Positions 10,791 to 23,524 of a stretch of DNA of 64,000 nucleotides are shown in pieces; the first letter of the stretch is position 1, and each line of letters opens with the position of its first letter. Made by a program: the position numbers and the translations under genes. A model generated the notes under the pieces. The model was given only the letters and a program-made list of their open reading frames with translations, was not told the DNA's origin and searched no databases. This DNA is from Ailurus styani (taxonomy: Eukaryota > Chordata > Mammalia > Carnivora > Ailuridae), in assembly GCA_002007465.1 (NCBI GenBank), contig LNAC01000102.1, forward strand, positions 735,703 through 799,702, given 5' to 3'.

Positions 10791-12952
10791 TGCCAAAAGC
10801 CCAGTTGGCCCAATCTATCTTAAGTCTCATCCTATGGACAGCCAATTTATCTCTTACTTGTGAGAAGAGTCTCATTCCTAGAGGGTGTATTATGTGACCT
10901 AGTTTTACAGAAGTCTGGGGATCTGCAGGGAAATATGGTTTTTGACAGAATCCAGGAAGGGAACTCAGATGGACATTTAAATTGGGAAACACATATGCAC
11001 CAGAAGCCCTTATGGAGTATGCCTTATGATGGCAAATGAGGATTTACAATCTCTGCCTTCCTTGGATCCTCCTCATTATTCCTAATTACAGCAAATATAT
11101 TGTCACGAGAATCTGAAACCTAAAAAATAATTTCCAAAGTCTTCTAAGCTAATAATGGCTATGATAAAATTTGCCTAGCATCTTGTTTTACAACAGACTT
11201 ACAATCTTTGTCACAAAAGATACAGTACTCAACAGCTACACATTTAGAGAGAAATAAGCCCAAAGATAAAAAACACTTTTGAAATAGCATAGTTCTTTTT
11301 TTCTCTGTAAACACAGACAAGAAAAGCAATTTCTTAGCCCAATACAATCAATAGCCTCAAAAGATTTTCCAGTGTTCCAATGATGGAATGCTTTATGCAT
11401 ACATAACTCAAATTTAACAATTTCTAGTCATTATTTAAATGAGAAACTTGAGTATGTTAACAATTTAGGAGATGTTCACATAAAAAGAACTCATTTAGAC
11501 TTTATAATTATCCAGTTCACAAGAAAATTATGGGGTACTTCTATGAGAAATACAGAGCAGAACAAATGGGAAGAAGAAACAGGATATAGCGGAAAGTTGG
11601 AAAACGAAAAGGGGAAGTCATATTATTTGAAGAAGGATGAGTTGCCATGATTTATACAACAACTTCTGGCTAGTTTTTGAGAGAGATTTTTTGTGTGTGT
11701 TGGACCCATGCACATATCTTTGGAAACAGCTCCAGAACTAAATGGTTCACTGTTGGGATTCTTGAAACCTTAGGTGATGGGATAAACTCAAAGCCTGAAG
11801 GTTAATGTCAAAGGAAGCAGAGCAAATCTCTGAAAAAGAGTCATGGACCATGTCCTAGAAACGAAAGACAATGAGAACAGAGACCCAGTCAGGAAAACAT
11901 TCTCTAGGTTCCCACCAAGCAGCAGCTTGGGGACCAAAAGTGTATCAACACATATTGTACCCAATAGACTAGAACTGTTTTTAAATGTCCCAGTGAGCAA
12001 TCTTAACTTACCCAAGTAAAAAACTGGAAGTTTCCACTTTTTTCCCCCCAAAACTTCTACTAATTCAGCTCCATTGACACCTGGCTTGCATATGTTTTTC
12101 CCAGTAGATAATAGACTCCCTGAAAGACATCTTAGACTGATTCCAGAACTTGTCAAACACACTTGGTTATTAAGACATTTTCTTTGTTGAGAGTTAATCC
12201 TCCCCACTTAAAATTTCAATCTGATGTTCAATTTAAAAGTCTTCCCACCTTCCTCTCTCTCACTCCTATTATCTAGCATAGACCAGTTTGAGGCTCCATA
12301 GGCCTCCATAGGGAGGCCTCCATAGAGAAGATCCCGGATAATGAGTCTTTAAGTGGTGATAAGAGCTAGTTGTTTCCTTTTTTGTTATCAAGAGGACAGC
12401 GCTGGTCTCTGGTTGCTTTTCCTATTCTTTTGTTAATATAGTTTCATGATCTAGACTTCTTCCAAACAACTTCCTTAAGCACTATAACCCAACTCTGGGG
12501 CTTCAGTCACAGGCACACAACTCAGAAACATGGGGACAGTCTTGTCCCTTCCCCACCAGGCTATGCTACTATGCCAACTTTTTTTCTCCCATTTGGAAAC
12601 ACAAAGGCATGTCAGCAAGCCCCCCAACAGTCAAGCAAACACTCAATCAGGAAACAACAAACCAGTTCCCCCTTTTTAAGCAAGACTACAGACCTTAAAA
12701 AATTATTCTCTTGGCTGGAGAATCATTAGAGACCAATGCTGTACAAAGAATAAGGTGGTGGGAGGGGTCCACTCCAGTGCAGGAAATAAAGCAATACATT
12801 AACTGTAGAGAACTTAAAAACAACAATAAAACCAACTCTAAGTCGGTATGCCTTTTATCATCACCTCAGACTGGCAATTCTGAATAACATCAATGATAAA
12901 ATTTTTCTTCCTATAAATATCTTTTGTTGGTTTAAGTCTAAGCAATTACTGG

Positions 12953-12953
<1 letters not shown>
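10791..12953. other. No gene recognised; longest unexplained minus-strand frame
   Basis: Unique-looking DNA without recognisable repeats. A 139-codon frame lies on the minus strand at 11788-12207; it has no domain, signal or family that I recognise. The flanking 12400-12700 stretch is also unplaced and might be an ancient LTR or ERV-derived sequence, but I cannot support that. Confidence 0.35.

Positions 12954-12998
<45 letters not shown>
12954..12998. repeat. (TG)n microsatellite
   Basis: About 22 uninterrupted TG units ending at 'tgtac'. The valine/cysteine-repeat open frame starting at 12955 is translation of this tract. Confidence 0.95.
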
Positions 12999-13000
<2 letters not shown>

Positions 13001-13032
13001 ACCTACGTGCACATGTGCTTCAAATTAATGCA

Positions 13033-13221
13033 TTTTTAAACAAGATTTTATGTATTTATTTGACAGAGAGAGAGAGAGAGAGAGAACAAGCAGGTGGAGC
13101 AGCAGGAAGGGGGAGAAGCAGGCTCCCTGCTCAGCCCAATGTGGAGCTTGATCCCAGGGCCCTGGGGTCATGACCTGAGTGGAAGGCAGTTGCTTAACTA
13201 ACTGAGCCACCCAGGTCCCCC
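13033..13221 (-). mobile_element. CAN-SINE
   Basis: Reverse-complement copy: 'gattttatgtatttatttga', an agagag run, 'gaagcaggctccctgctcag', 'ttgatcccagggccctgggg', 'tcatgacctgagtgg' and 'ctgagccacccaggtccccc'. Target duplication caaattaat at 13021-13029 and 13222-13230. The dinucleotide repeat just upstream is not part of the element. Confidence 0.92.
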
Positions 13222-13230
13222 CAAATTAAT

Positions 13231-15763
13231 ACGTATTTATTGCTTATCCTTTAATAAATATTTATTCTACATGAAAGTTAATTTTAAGAACTCTCCACTG
13301 ATCAGCTAGCTGCCAACACACAAGGATTCTGTAAGATGCACTCCTTTTAAGAATAAGTTCATAATGGTTCAGTTTAGACACAACCATTATAGTACTCCAC
13401 GGTCCTACTTTTAACCAAAGACTCAAAGTCAAACGATAGCACAGCTACTGTAAAGGGAAGGAAATAGAAGTGGAGAACTTTGATTCTGTTATTCTATGTG
13501 ACCATGTGGATTTTTTTGTTTATCATTAAAACAGTGAAACTGCAAAGTGTGAGGTGTGATGTATCTGGTTGGAATGTGGACATCTTAGTGTGCACATGCA
13601 ATATTTTACAGAGTTTGAATTCTATCTTTATAGAGTTGCACTATATCCCCCTTTTTAAAATGTTAACTAAGAAATGAATCAAGAAAACAAAGCATTCAGT
13701 CAATTGTACCATTCAGGAATAGCAGATATTTTAAGAGCACAATACTTCAGAATTACTTTTGCTAGCACTCCCCATGTTTCACACACTGATCAAATGTGCA
13801 AAGTGTTCAGGTACTTCCATATTGAAGATGATGAAGTTTAAATAAGGGAATAATTCTCGGGCTTCTTTGCTATTTCTGGAAAACTGTTGCTAAGCCCATG
13901 GAAGAGTTGTTGAAACAACTGAATGGTGACAGATGGGCAGAATCATGGTCAATCTGTCATGGTCAATGATATGACAAAGCCAGAATTACAGCCCATACTC
14001 ACAATGATGTCAGGCACCAATCAAAGAAATCACTCCCCATCTTTATGTAGGTCTTGTGTAAATTAGTCTTTGAAATTCTGCAGAGTTCATTTCTTTTGGA
14101 AACATCACTTTATGAGTGGCTTTTTTGGAACTTTGGGAAAAAATGTATTCATTCATTTAATTCTCACTTCATTGATGAAAACCAGTGCAGACTGTGTGTA
14201 AAAACTGTAAAGATCTTCCCAGACTAGAGGGCTTATTTATTATGGAGCTACACAGTCAAAAGAAGTTTGAAAAGTTAATTTCAATCTTCAAAGTACTAGA
14301 TAATCTGAAAGAAAATGTGGACCCAAGAGGATTAGCTTAAGATTTCTCGGTGTTGCATGCAATTTTTCTTCCCTGAGTTATCTTTTTTTTTTTGTGAAAT
14401 TTTAGATGAGGTTAATAAGACCCCAAAATATTTGTAAACAGCCCAAATCAGCCTTGAACAATAGAGACACAGCAGACTTTAAAACTGTTGCTTGAAGGTC
14501 AACACACAGAAATTCTGAAGGAAGCTGTAATTACGGCACATAGGATTGAAAGGACCAAAGAAAGACCCACCAAAATGTTATCAAAGTGAAAACATCTGAG
14601 CTACAACAGATACAGAAAGAAACCTTATCTGAATTTCTTTTATCTGACTAAAGCAGAGCTTTTTAAGAATTATCTGTAAAGGAGGCAACTGTCCTTGGGC
14701 ACTGGAATATTCAAAAAAATTGTGTAAACAACCTTCATGGGAAGCTCCCACTCTTTGAAGCTCTAACTCAGCGCCCCCTCCCCTTACTAAGCTGGTGTAT
14801 AAATCTTGATCCCTAGATGTCTACGTAGAGTACTTTTACACGCACAGTACATTTTTGTCCCATCAATGTGTATATTGTCAATTAATTTGCAGACCCCTGA
14901 CCACTCAGACCTAAGCTGGTGGAGAAAGTTTTTTCTTCCAACAACACACAAAAAAAATGGATATTTATGTAGAAAAAAAAAGTCAAATAAAAAAAATGCC
15001 AGGAGAAATAACAAAAGATGGTGTTACTTTGCTAGGAGATATAAAAAAGGCTGAGATTGAACCATCTCATTATTCTTATTAAGAACTAAACAAGGGATAA
15101 AATAATGTCTCTTATTTTTGCAGAAGGAAAACCTCATAAGTTTTTATGGAATATGATATAAATTTATGTTAAGTTTATAGTAAAGATAAGTGAAATCTTT
15201 TTGATTGGAGACTTTGAAAAGCTGTTAGAATAGATCCCAAGGAAACGATGACATGTTTAGTATTGTAATTGTTGGAATTTATTGTGAAATGGGATTTTTA
15301 TGACTCTATGCTGAACTTATCTTTATGTTTAAGAATTTTCACTACTATTTGTATGTGTATTACTTCATGTGAAAAAAAGCTTTTGAAATTAAAATGAACA
15401 AAAAAATAGTTCTTGAACCAACCATGCGGGAAGGGAAGGTAGGTCGACAAATCTGGCAAAACATGAATATGTGCAGAAGATCTGTTTTGACAAAATTAAG
15501 ATTTAAAGATGGAAACCGTAATGTCATTCATTACTGTGCCAGACCAACATAAAGGCATAATCTTCCCCTTTTTTCAAAACCTGCATTATTATAATTAAAA
15601 TAGATTAATCTGTTACTTTTATCTTGTTTCTGCAATGTTTTATTAATTTTTAATAATTTTTTTCCGGGCATAGTTATAGTTACAAAAATCAGTAAAGCAT
15701 TTTTCACTGTTTGCATCTCTTTCCTGTCAGTTGTTATTGCTTGTTTCAGTTTGTAATGATTAT
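13231..15763. other. No gene recognised; possible LTR-like part at 14.5-15.0 kb
   Basis: Unique-looking AT-rich DNA. At 14730-14960 the text has an LTR-like look: 'gggaagctcccactctttga', the TATA-like 'ggtgtataaatc' at about 14793, then 'cctgaccactcagacctaag'. I cannot name a family and saw no terminal TG...CA or target duplication, so this is only a suggestion. Confidence 0.25.
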
Positions 15764-15774
15764 TGAAGTACCTT

Positions 15775-15963
15775 TTTTTTTAATAGATTTTATTTATTTA
15801 TTTGTCAGAGAGAGAGAGCATAAGCAGGGGGGAGTGGAAGGCAGAGGGAGAAGCAGGCTCCCTGCTGAGCAAGGAGCCTGATGCGGGACTCGATCCCAGG
15901 ACCCTGGGATCATGACCTGAGCAGAAGGCAGAGGCTTAACTCACTGAGCAACTCGGGTGCCCC
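15775..15963 (-). mobile_element. CAN-SINE
   Basis: T-run, 'agattttatttatttatttg', agagag run, 'gaagcaggctccctgctgag', 'ctcgatcccaggaccctggg', 'atcatgacctgagc' and 'ctgagcaactcgggtgcccc'. Approximate target duplication tgaagtacctt (15764-15774) and tgaaatacttt (15964-15974), two mismatches. Confidence 0.92.
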
Positions 15964-15974
15964 TGAAATACTTT

Positions 15975-18304
15975 CATGATAGAGAGGAGAGGGGTATGAA
16001 CTATCCATCCTGGGTGTCAAATGCCATGGGTGGGCCTCCAGATACCCCACTGCTTGAGCCCCTTCCTCTTCAGCCTTCCCTCACAAACTTGCTTTCCACC
16101 CAGCCTCTCCCTCTGCCTTCTGCACCATCTCATCTTTCCTCAATCCGGGAGGCTAAGGTTGAAATGGTGGTTTTATATCAGTAAAGTCAATCAACAAACC
16201 CTTAGACACACCTCTAATTATTCCTTGAATTAGAATGTGGGGGTACATAATACCATTTGTTCTCTTAATTAGCCTTTGTCTTCAATTCTAGAAGACAAGA
16301 AAGATTTTGATCAACCCCTCACAATCACCACAAATTATAGAACAAGTAGACCAGTTCTTGAATCACTTCTATTAAACTTGATCATACCAGATTGGCATTA
16401 CTTCATATGAACATAAAATGACTTTCCCTAATAACATTTTTTTTAGTTTCCAACTTTAAGTATTCTACATCACTTAAACTTGTAGTTTTAAAATAGATTA
16501 GTAGAGGAATTTAAAATAAGTGATAATATAACTTTATTGCACAGGAGAAATAAATAAGATGGATTAACTTTGCAGCTGCTGTAATACTGACGGGATTTGC
16601 CAATAAGGGGGAACTTTGCTTCCATTTCCAGTTGGAAAGATAAAAAATGGTTGATATGCCCAGTGTTATTTTCCAAAGAAGCTGTATACTTATTAAATTA
16701 GGTTTAAAAACTTGAGAGTACATGACATAAATCCTCTCTGAAATCGTTCAGAGTTGCTCTCAGGCAAGTCCTATTCCAATTTCTTCATCTGCTTTTGCTT
16801 CCCCAGGCTAGAAAGTATGAGCATTTGAGGGTGAATGATTCTCTTTGTGGTTCCCTTCTGGGAAGAAGTCATCAATGCAAGACTGCAAATGAGCAGCCGA
16901 AGCTGTGTTTCTTGGTCGATGAGCCAGAAGGCTAAGTGAAGGGAAGCCAGCTTTTGTTTTTCTGTCCCTCCTGATATGGTTGGTAATTTAGGCACCTGAG
17001 ATCAGTGGGTATGTGGCCTACTCTGAGTGAGCTAACCCTTCCCGGTGGGGCCCTTGGAGTCTTATTCAGAGTGGGAAAGAGAAAAACAAGCCAGTGAAGC
17101 TTAGATGTTTTTGCTTTGGAAGAGGACTTACACTTTGTTTAATGATGTCTTTATAATATCCATTGCAGGAAAATAGAAAAATGAAGGATTTTGAAAGTCT
17201 ACCTTCTATTTAAAGAGAATGTTGGTTCTGGTTCACTGACACAGAGGCAGGAAAATTAGTAAACTAAGTTCAATTATCATGATCAACAGCTTCCTGAGGA
17301 GATCTTTAAAATTAAAAAAAAATTAAATTAAACATCTATTATCTTTTAGCAAGAGAGGCTATCTAGATCTGATTTTTAAAAAACAATTCCAAAATGTTTA
17401 AAGATTGGTACTTCAAAGGAAAAAAGCTTAATCAGAAAGGTGATACAATAGGGCTTGATTTACATAATAAGGTCTTTTAGTTTGGGCTGCACCAGCAGCG
17501 TTAGGCCATTTCCCTTTTCTCATTTTTGTGAAGTATCAGTACTTCAATGAAATCCACTGGGACCTGAAATAAATATTTTCACATTTAATTAAGATAGGCT
17601 CCCAGTCCTATGAAGTCACAGACTCCATGGGTTAAGTGCCTCAAAGCCTTTTTTAAATGCCTTTGTTTGACCTGCCTTTCAAATCAAGTTTGCCTAGTAT
17701 AGGGAAACAACTATGAAACCATAAAGAGATGTTCACTAGACATTGTGTTTCTTTTATTAATTTATGTTAATGAAGTTGACTGAAACTGCAACTGGATTGT
17801 GCCTGCCTGAGAAGCTTTCTAATCCCATTCTTCTCAAAACAGAACCTAGTTCTTTAGCCCCGGAGGTGGGTTAGCAATCCTAGTGATTTTTCTCTCATGG
17901 CTACAGAGATTGATCAAGGTGTGAGTCTGTGACCACAAAGGTCATCATCTTTCCCTGGAGTGGATAAATAAACAATTAGAGGGGAAAAATTTCTCTCTTT
18001 TTCTGGCTTACTAAATTAGGACTGCCAGGGGACAGGTTTCCTGCCACAAGGAGATCAATAGGAGAGAGCAACCAAGAATATAAGACCCAAAAGAATCCTG
18101 GCCGCAATGATCTGTGGGTCTCATCTCTTAGCTCTGGCTCCTGAAGCCCAAACTTTGGGTTTGTCATTTACCAACGTAGCCCTTCCAGCTTTCTGAGCAA
18201 CGAATCATCTCTTTTCTTTTCTGCTTAAAAATCATTGGAGTTTCTACAACTTGCAGCCAAAAAGTCCAGACTAATATATGTGCCATTTTACAGCACTTAA
18301 TTTC
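15975..18304. other. No gene recognised
   Basis: About 2.3 kb without a recognisable repeat or gene. The portion 17450-17720 ('ggctgcaccagcagcgttag', 'cacatttaattaagatagg') has the look of conserved non-coding DNA, but conservation cannot be judged from one sequence. Confidence 0.3.
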
Positions 18305-18616
18305 TGCCTTTTTTTTTTTTAGTTTAATTTGTAGTTTACATATAAGAAGACTCACTTTTTGGGGTGGGGGAGGGAGGTGCAGTTTTACCAGTTATATTAA
18401 CTAGCAAATGCAGGCAGTTGTGTAACAACCACCATAATAAGATACAGAATAGTGCTATCACGCCCCAAAATACTGATTCTTTATGGTCAATTCCTGTGAC
18501 TGAGCTTAACCCCTGGGAACCAGTAATTTGTTCTCTATCTCAATAGTTTTGACTTTTCCAGGACGTTGTATAAATGGAACCATATAACACGTAGTTTTTG
18601 TGTCTATCTTCCCTCA

Positions 18617-18823
18617 CTTAGCACAAGGATTGGCAAGCTTTTTCTGTAAGGGCCAGGTAGTAAATATTTTTAGCTACCATAACATGTGGGCCATATGGTC
18701 TTTGTTGCAACTATTCAAATCTGCCATAGTAACACAAAAGCAGCCACAGACAATCCATAAATGAATAAATGTGGTTGAATTTGGCCTAGAGACCAAATAG
18801 TTTGTTGGCCCTTAACTTAGCAG
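18617..18823 (+). mobile_element. hAT-Charlie MITE (MER20-like) inside old LINE-1
   Basis: The phrases 'ggattggcaagctttttctg', 'aagggccaggtagtaaatat', 'tgggccatatggtctttgtt', 'gcaactattcaaatctgcc' and 'agcagccacagacaatccat' match the non-autonomous hAT family whose consensus starts 'caggggtcggcaaactttttc'. The 8-bp target duplication typical of hAT elements flanks it: cttagcac (18617-18624) and cttagcag (18816-18823), with L1 sequence resuming right after. It is therefore younger than the L1 it sits in. Confidence 0.85.
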
Positions 18824-19250
18824 AATGTATTTGAGTTTCATCTATCTTGTTGCCTGTTTGTATTTATCCATTAAATAGTTGCAAGGTGTTTGGATTGTTT
18901 CCAGTTGTTGGTGATAGTTTTATTCATTATCAGTGTTTGTGTACAAGTTTTTGTATGAACTTGTTTCATTCTCTTAGGTAAAATACCCAGGAGTGGAATT
19001 GCTGGGCTGAATGATTATTGCATGTGTAGTTTTATAAGAAATTGCCAAACTATTTTACAAAATAGCTGTACCATTTTGCACACCCACCACCAACATATGA
19101 TAATTCCACTCTTTTTCTTTGCTAGCACTTGATATTGTTAGGGGTTTGTTTTTGTTTTTTGCCACCTTAATAGAAGTATAATGGGATCTTGTGATTTTGA
19201 TTTGAATTTCCCCAAAGAATAATGATGTTAAAGTATCTTTTTAGGTGCCT

Positions 19251-19436
19251 GGGGGCCTGGGTGGCTCAGTCGGTTAAGCATCTGCCTTTAGCTTTGGTCA
19301 TGATCCCAGGGTCTTGGGAGGAGTCCCTCGTCAGGCTCCCTGCTCTGCAGGGAATCTGCTTCTCCCTCTGTCCCTCCTCCCACTCATTCTCTCAGTCTCT
19401 CTCTCAAATAATAAATAAATAAAATCTTTTTTTAAA
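19251..19436 (+). mobile_element. CAN-SINE inside old LINE-1
   Basis: Plus-strand copy: 'cctgggtggctcagtcggtt', 'aagcatctgcctttagc', 'tggtcatgatcccagggtct', 'ccctgctctgcagggaatct', and a 'caaataataaataaataaaa' tail. Target duplication of about 21 bp with two mismatches (19230-19250 'aaagtatctttttaggtgcct' and 19437-19457). The 'gtcggttaagc' head belongs to an older SINE subfamily than the 'gtgggttaaagcc' copies elsewhere. Confidence 0.9.
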
Positions 19437-20544
19437 AAAGTATATTTTCAGGTGCCTATCAGTATTCTTTGGTCAAGTGTCTACTCAAATCTTTTGCCCA
19501 TTTCTTATTGGGTTATTTGTTTTCTTTTTGTCAAGTTTTAAGATTTTTAAAAACGTATTCAGGATACATGTTGTTTGTCATTATGTATATTTTATAAATA
19601 TTTTCTATCAGTCTATGGCTTGGCTTTTCAGTTTCTTAATATCATCTTTCAAAGAGCAAAAGTTTCTATATTTTGATGAGGTATGTTAAATAATTTTTTT
19701 TTGTGTGGTCATGTTCTTGGAGTTGTTTTTAAGATATCTTTCCCCAGTTTGGGCTCACAAGGATTTTCTCCTATGATTTCTTCTAAGAGTTTTATAGTGT
19801 CATATTTTACATTAGGTTTATAATCTATTTTGGGTTACTTTTTGTGTGATATGTATAATGTCACGGTTCTTCTCTTTGCATATGGCTGAATGACTATTCT
19901 TTCTTCATTGAATTGCCTTTGCCTCATTGCCAAAAATCAATGGACTATATTTCAGAGGGTCCATACCTGGCCTCTTGATTCTTTTCTATGGATCTACAGG
20001 TCTGTCTTTTGCCATTACCCTACTGTGTTGATTATTTTAGCTTCATAGGAAATCTTGAGATCAGGTAGTGTTCACCCTCCAACTTTGTTCTTTGACAAAA
20101 TTGTTTTGGCTATTCTATTTTCTTTGCCATTCTATATAAATTTTAGAATTTTTTTCTATCTAAAAAGAATTCCTGTCAGAGTGTTGTTTAGGACTTTGTT
20201 AAATCTATAGATCAGTTTGGAGAGAATTAACTTCTTAACAGTATTGAGTCTTCCATTAACATGGGCCCCTCTCTCTATTTACTACTTGGATTTTTTTTAT
20301 CAGTGTTTTATAGTTTTCAGCACAGAGAATCTGTGTATATTTTGTTTGACTTATACTTAGTATTTAAATTCTTTGTAAATGACAGTTTTCTATAATTTCA
20401 ATTTTTAATTGCTCATTGCTAGTGTATAGAAATACCATTGATTTTTTCATATTAACTTTGCATCCTGTGACACTGTTAAACTGAAGTATTCTGTAAATAA
20501 GGATATTTTCACAGGGTATAGAATTCTGGGTTGACAGATGTATT

Positions 20545-23518
20545 TTTTGGCACTTTTCTTTTTTCTTTTCAAATTTTATTTAAATTCTAGTTATTTAACA
20601 TATAATGTAATATTGGTTTCAGGAGTAAAATTCAGTGATTTATCACTTACATGCAACATCCAGTGCTCATCACAAGTACGCTCCTTAACACCCATCACCC
20701 ATTTAGCCCATCTCCTACCTATCTTCCTCCATCAAGCCTCAGTTTGTTCTCTATAGTTAAGAGTCTCATGGTTTGCTTCCCTCTCTTTTTTCCTCCTCAT
20801 ATGTTTATCTGTTTTGTTTCTTAAATTCTACATCTGAGTAAAATCATATGGTATTTGTCTTTTTAAAAATTTCACTTAGCATGATACACTCTAGTTCTAT
20901 CCACGTCATTGCAAATGACAAGATTTCATTATTTTGCAGGCTGAGTAATAGTCCATCATATATATATATATATATATACTACTTCTTTATCCATTCATCA
21001 GCTGATGGACATTTGGCCTTTTCCCATTGTTTGGCTGTTGTTGATAATGCTACTATAAACATTGGGGTGCATGTATCTTTTTGAATCTGTATTTTTGAAT
21101 CCTTTAGATAAATACCTAGTAGTGCAATTGCTGGGTCATAGGGTGGTTCAATTTTTAACTTTTTGAGCAGCCTCCATACTGTTTTCCAAGGTGGCTGCAT
21201 CAGTTTGCATTCCCACCAACAGTACATGAGGGTTTCCTTTTCTCTGCATCCTCGCCAACATCTGTTTTTTTTCCTGTGTTGTTAATTTTAGCCATTCTGA
21301 TAGGTATGAGGTGGTTTTCATCATGGTTTTGATTTGTATTTCCCTGATGATGAGTGATGTTGAGCATCTTTTCATGTGTCTGTTAGCCATCTGGATGTCT
21401 TCTTTGGAGAAATAGCTAGTCATGTATTCTGCCCTTTTCTTGACTAGATTATTTGTTTTTTGAGTGTTGAGTTGGTAAGTTCTTTATAGATTTTGGATAC
21501 TAGTCCTTTATCAGGTATGTCATTTGCAAATATCTTCTCCCATTCTGTCAGTTGTCTTTTGGTTCTGTTGATTGTTTCCTTCACTGTGCAGAAGCTTTTT
21601 ATCTTGAAAGCTCAATAGTTCATTTTTGTTTCTGTTTCCCTTGTCTCCAGAGATGTGTCTAGTAAGAAGTTGCTGCAGCTGAGGTCAAAGGGGTTACTGC
21701 CTTTGTTCTCCTCTATGATTTTGATGGTTTCATGTCTCACATTTAGGTCTTTCATCCATTTTAAATTTATTTGTGTGTGTGGTGTAAGAAATTGGTCCAG
21801 TTTCATTCTTCTGCATGTTGCTGTTCAGTTTTCCCAACACCATTTGTTGAAGAGACTTTTTTTTTTCCACTGGACATTCTTTCCTGCTTTGTTGAAGATT
21901 TGTTGACCATATAGTTGTGGGTCCATTTATGGGTTTTCTATTTTGTTCCATGTATCTATGTGTCTGTTTTTGTGCCAGTGCCACACTGTCTTGATGACTG
22001 CAGTTTTATAATATAGCTTGATGTCCAGAATCGTTATGCCCCCACCTTCGCTGTTCTTTTTCAGGATTGTTTTGGCTATTTGGGGTCTTTTGTGGTTCCA
22101 TACACATTTTAGGATTGTTTATTCTAGCTCTGTGAAAAATGCTGGTGCTATCTTGATAGGGATTGCATTAAATGTGGAGATTGCTTGGGGTAGTATAGAC
22201 ATTCTAACAATGTTTGTTCTTCCAACCCATGAGCATGGAACATTTTTCCATTTCTTTGTGTCATCTTCAATTTCTTTTCTAAGTGTTCCATAGTTTTCAG
22301 AATACAGATCTTTTACCTCTCTGCTTAGGTTTATTCATAGATATCTTATTGTTTTGGTACAATTGTAAATGGGATAGATTGCTTGATTTCTTTTTCTGCT
22401 GCTTCATTATTTCTGTACGGAAGTGTGACAGACTTCTATACATTGATTTTATATTCTGTGACATTGCTCAGTTCATGTATTAGTTCTAGCAGTTTTTTGG
22501 TGGAGTCTTTCAGGTTTTCTATATAGAGTATCATGTCATCTGCAAATAGTGAACGTTTGACTTCTTCTTTCCTGATTTGGATGCCTTTTATTTCTTTTTG
22601 TTGTCTGATTGCTGAGGCTAGGACTTATAGTACTATGTTAAATAGTAATGGTGAGAGTGGACATCCATGTCTTATTCTGAACTGTAGAGGAAAATTCTCA
22701 GTTTTTTCCCATTGAGGATGATATTAGCTGTGGGTCTTTTGTAAATGGCCTTTATGATGTTGAGGTATGTTACCTCTATCCCTATTTTGTTGAGGGTTTT
22801 TATCAAGAATAGATGCTGTATTTTGTCAAATGGTTTTCTGCATCTATTGAGAGGATCATAAGGTTCTTATCCTTTCTTTTATTAATGCAGTGTGTTACAT
22901 TGATTTGCAAATATTGAACCACCCCGGTAGCATAGGAATAAACCCCACTTGATCATAGTGAATAATTCCTTTAATGTAATGTTGCATTCCATTTGCTAGT
23001 ATCTTGTTGAAAATTTTTGCATCTTTGTTCATCAGGGATATTGGGCTGTAGTTCTTTTTAGTGGAGGTCTTTGTCTGGTTTTGGAATCAAGGTAATCCCG
23101 GCCTCATAGAATGAATTTGGAAGTTTTCCTTCCATTTCTATTTTTTTGGAACAGTTTAAGAAGAATAAGTATTAACTCTTCTTTAAATGTCTGGCAGAAT
23201 TCCTCTGGGAAGCCATTTGGCCCTGGCTTTTTATTTGTTGGGAGATTTTTGATTATTGATTCAATTTCTTTGCTGGTTATGGGTCTGTTCAAATTTTTTA
23301 TTTCTTCCCATTTTAGTTTTAGCAGTTTGTATGTTCCTAGGAAAATATCCATTTCTTCTAGATTCCCCATTTTGCTGGCATATAATTTTTTGTAATATTC
23401 TCTTATGATTGTTAATATTTCTGTGGTGTTGGTTGTGATCCCTCCTCTTCCACTCATGATTTTGAGTCCTCTCTCTTTTCTTTTTGATAAGGCTGTCAAT
23501 CTAGTTGTCATTCCTTTG
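20545..23518 (-). mobile_element. Carnivore LINE-1, 5'-truncated, ORF2 C-terminal two-thirds plus 3' UTR
   Basis: A roughly 3-kb L1 in minus orientation. The 3' UTR lies at the low-coordinate end (from about 20560) and ORF2 reads toward it. Fragments of ORF2p are clear: '[15 protein letters not shown]' and '[19 protein letters not shown]' near 23500-23370, '[12 protein letters not shown]' at about 23230, the reverse-transcriptase catalytic FADD box at 22535-22546 (minus), and the C-terminal '[19 protein letters not shown]' to 'KQWEKAKCPSADEWIKK' at about 21190-20979. ORF1 and the endonuclease domain are absent because of truncation. Frame breaks and stops split ORF2 into several pieces, so it cannot encode active protein. 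A (TA)n run at 20956-20978 lies inside. Confidence 0.93.
20956..20978. repeat. (TA)n run
   Basis: About eleven TA units within the LINE-1 3' region. Likely expanded after insertion. Confidence 0.9.
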
Positions 23519-23524
23519 TTAAAA

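Larger units (their letters stand above)
18305..20530 (-). mobile_element. Old LINE-1 (L1M-type), 3' UTR and ORF2 remnant, interrupted
   Basis: The plus strand reads as reverse-complement L1: 'gttttgacttttccaggacg', 'aaatggaaccatataacac', 'cccaggagtggaattgctgg', 'tgtaccattttgcacaccca', 'tcaaatcttttgcccatttc', 'gaattgcctttgcctcattg', 'ctcttgattcttttctatgg', 'ttgttttggctattctattt'. These follow the order of old mammalian L1 ORF2 read backwards from the 3' end. Two later insertions break it, a hAT MITE at 18625-18815 and a CAN-SINE at 19251-19436. Many indels leave no open frame, so the element is dead. Confidence 0.85.

Noticed and set aside
20848..21084. Plus-strand hydrophobic frame near 20.9 kb
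   Set aside because: It is antisense to LINE-1 and includes a (TA)n run.
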